DNA of 7,080 bases from Myxococcales bacterium (GTDB lineage Bacteria; Myxococcota_A; Polyangia; Fen-1088), in the NCBI GenBank assembly GCA_003161835.1, contig PMNO01000286.1, positions 508 to 7,587 of the forward strand. Reading direction: 5' to 3'. Both the position numbers and the translations under genes were made by a program. The notes below the pieces were generated by a model. That model was not told the origin of the DNA and searched no databases. It saw only the letters and a list, made by a program, of their open reading frames with translations. Shown piece after piece: positions 6,454-7,080 of this stretch; within the stretch, counting starts at the first letter, position 1, and every line of letters begins with the position of its first letter.

Positions 6454-6619
6454 GGTGATCCTTCGTCGAGACGGATCGAGGCGGTGGGGGGCGAAGTGTC
6501 CAAGGCACCCTTGCCGAGTGACTGGGATAGCATATGGTTTGATTGCGCTCCGGGCACCATATCTCTGCAGGGATATTCGCCGAATCGCTGAGGACTGTAG
6601 GCTTGCGAGGGTCTTGCCG
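6454..6619. promoter_or_regulatory. Divergent promoter region between DUF2271 operon and CxxCH lipoprotein gene
   Basis: This 166-bp region must supply promoters in both directions. It contains an unusually AT-rich island (about 6528-6580). A perfect 7-bp inverted repeat, ATATGGT 6532-6538 and ACCATAT 6556-6562, has a 17-bp spacer and could be an operator. On the plus strand TTGCCG (6511-6516) and TATGGT (6533-6538), 16 bp apart, are a weak sigma-70-like pair (4 of 6 each), with the -10 inside the inverted repeat. No sigma-54 -24/-12 element with correct spacing was found. GAGGG at about 6607-6611 is the ribosome site of the rightward gene. Confidence 0.4.
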
Positions 6620-7080
6620 ATGTTGTCGATGCCAAGGCTGTGCGTCTTGCTCCTTGCGGCCCTGGTCCTCGGCTGCGGGTGGGATCCCTTGCTTGACGCG
6701 CAAATCGCGGCGCTCGGATCCGAGGCCCCCAACGTGCCACGGGGGCCCCTGCACCGGCCGGGTCAGCCTTGCGCGGCGTGCCACCGACCAGACGGCCACG
6801 CCCCCGCCTTCACGGTGGCAGGCACCATCTACCGCGATCCGGTGGCCTTGATCGCCGTTGCGGACATTCCGGTGGCGCTCATCGATGCCGCCGGGAAGAC
6901 CTTCACCACCCACACCAATTGCGTCGGTAATTTCTACGTCCGGCCCAACGAGTTCTCGCCGACACCGCCGATGTGGGTGTCGGTCCAGTCCGGGCCTGTC
7001 CCCTTCAAGATGGAATCACCCATCCACCGCGAGGCGTCCTGCGCCGCGTGCCATTTTGATCCCGGCGGGCGAGACACCGC
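6620..7080 (+). CDS. Lipoprotein with two CxxCH motifs (c-type cytochrome-like), 3' end outside window
   Basis: The frame from ATG 6620 stays open to the right edge, giving 153 residues and no stop, so the gene is 3'-truncated by the window. GAGGG lies 8 nt before the ATG; ATG 6629 is an alternative start. The N-terminus MLSMPRLCVLLLAALVLGC is a lipoprotein signal peptide with lipobox VLGC (Cys19). Two haem-binding motifs CAACH lie at 51-55 and 141-145. Between them, about residues 64-125 resemble a carboxypeptidase-regulatory-like beta-sandwich (FTVAGTIYRDP, IPVALIDAAGKTFTT, CVGNFYVRPN). Covalent c-type haem at both sites is likely from the motif but not proven, because small CxxCH motifs also bind zinc. 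Methionine or distal histidine ligands cannot be assigned. It is transcribed divergently from the DUF2271 operon and so may share its control. It probably acts as an envelope electron-transfer or substrate-binding protein. Confidence 0.85.
   Translation, partial: MLSMPRLCVLLLAALVLGCGWDPLLDAQIAALGSEAPNVPRGPLHRPGQPCAACHRPDGHAPAFTVAGTIYRDPVALIAVADIPVALIDAAGKTFTTHTNCVGNFYVRPNEFSPTPPMWVSVQSGPVPFKMESPIHREASCAACHFDPGGRDT

Noticed and set aside
6503..6516. Possible sigma-54 promoter (GGCACCCTTGCC) upstream of the CxxCH gene
   Set aside because: The GG and GC elements are about 9 bases apart rather than the required 12, so the spacing does not fit a -24/-12 promoter.
5311..6591. 426-residue plus-strand open frame opposite the DUF2271-DUF4266-DUF3570 operon
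   Set aside because: Its product is Arg/Pro/Ala-rich without domains, while the opposite strand encodes recognisable families with signal peptides. Long antisense frames are expected in GC-rich DNA.
6454..6732. 93-residue upstream extension of the DUF2271 frame
   Set aside because: It precedes a clear signal peptide, overlaps the divergent CxxCH gene and its promoter region, and a TTG with a good ribosome site lies at the signal peptide.
1..7080. CRISPR array, tRNA, rRNA, insertion sequence or transposase
   Set aside because: No regularly spaced repeats, tRNA-like cloverleaf, rRNA-like stretch or transposase-like protein was seen on either strand.

Overview
The window is GC-rich throughout and reads as chromosomal DNA of a myxobacterium-type organism (Myxococcota, probably Polyangia-like). 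The signs are a sigma-54 activator fragment with a Fis-type tail, a PAS-PAS hybrid histidine kinase, a lipoprotein with a long Gly/Ser/Ala-rich linker, and a CxxCH-containing lipoprotein of a kind I associate with that group. The taxonomic call is an inference from these features, not from a marker gene.

Left part (1-3459), signalling. The 3' end of a sigma-54-dependent response regulator (+) converges on a hybrid histidine kinase (-, PAS-PAS-HisKA-HATPase-REC). Upstream of the kinase, on the same strand, lies a NarL/LuxR-type response regulator whose receiver domain lacks two of the usual phosphorylation residues.

Right part (3614-7080), an extracytoplasmic redox and envelope module. It starts with a TlpA-like thioredoxin lipoprotein (+), transcribed divergently from the LuxR-type regulator. 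It converges on a tight three-gene operon on the minus strand: DUF2271 protein, then a 73-residue DUF4266 lipoprotein, then a DUF3570 outer-membrane beta-barrel. All three appear to start with TTG, and the first two overlap by four bases. Divergent from this operon is a lipoprotein with two CxxCH haem-binding motifs, cut by the right edge of the window.

How it may work together (inference). DUF2271, DUF4266, DUF3570 and a TlpA-like thioredoxin are families that recur together, often near the flavin transferase ApbE. The DUF2271 protein here carries a D-A-V-T-A-A-T stretch resembling the ApbE flavinylation motif D-x-x-(S/T)-G-A-(S/T). With the CxxCH lipoprotein this suggests an uncharacterised envelope electron-transfer or cysteine/metal-handling system. 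No ApbE gene lies inside the window. The adjacent kinase and regulators could control it, but nothing in the sequence proves that.
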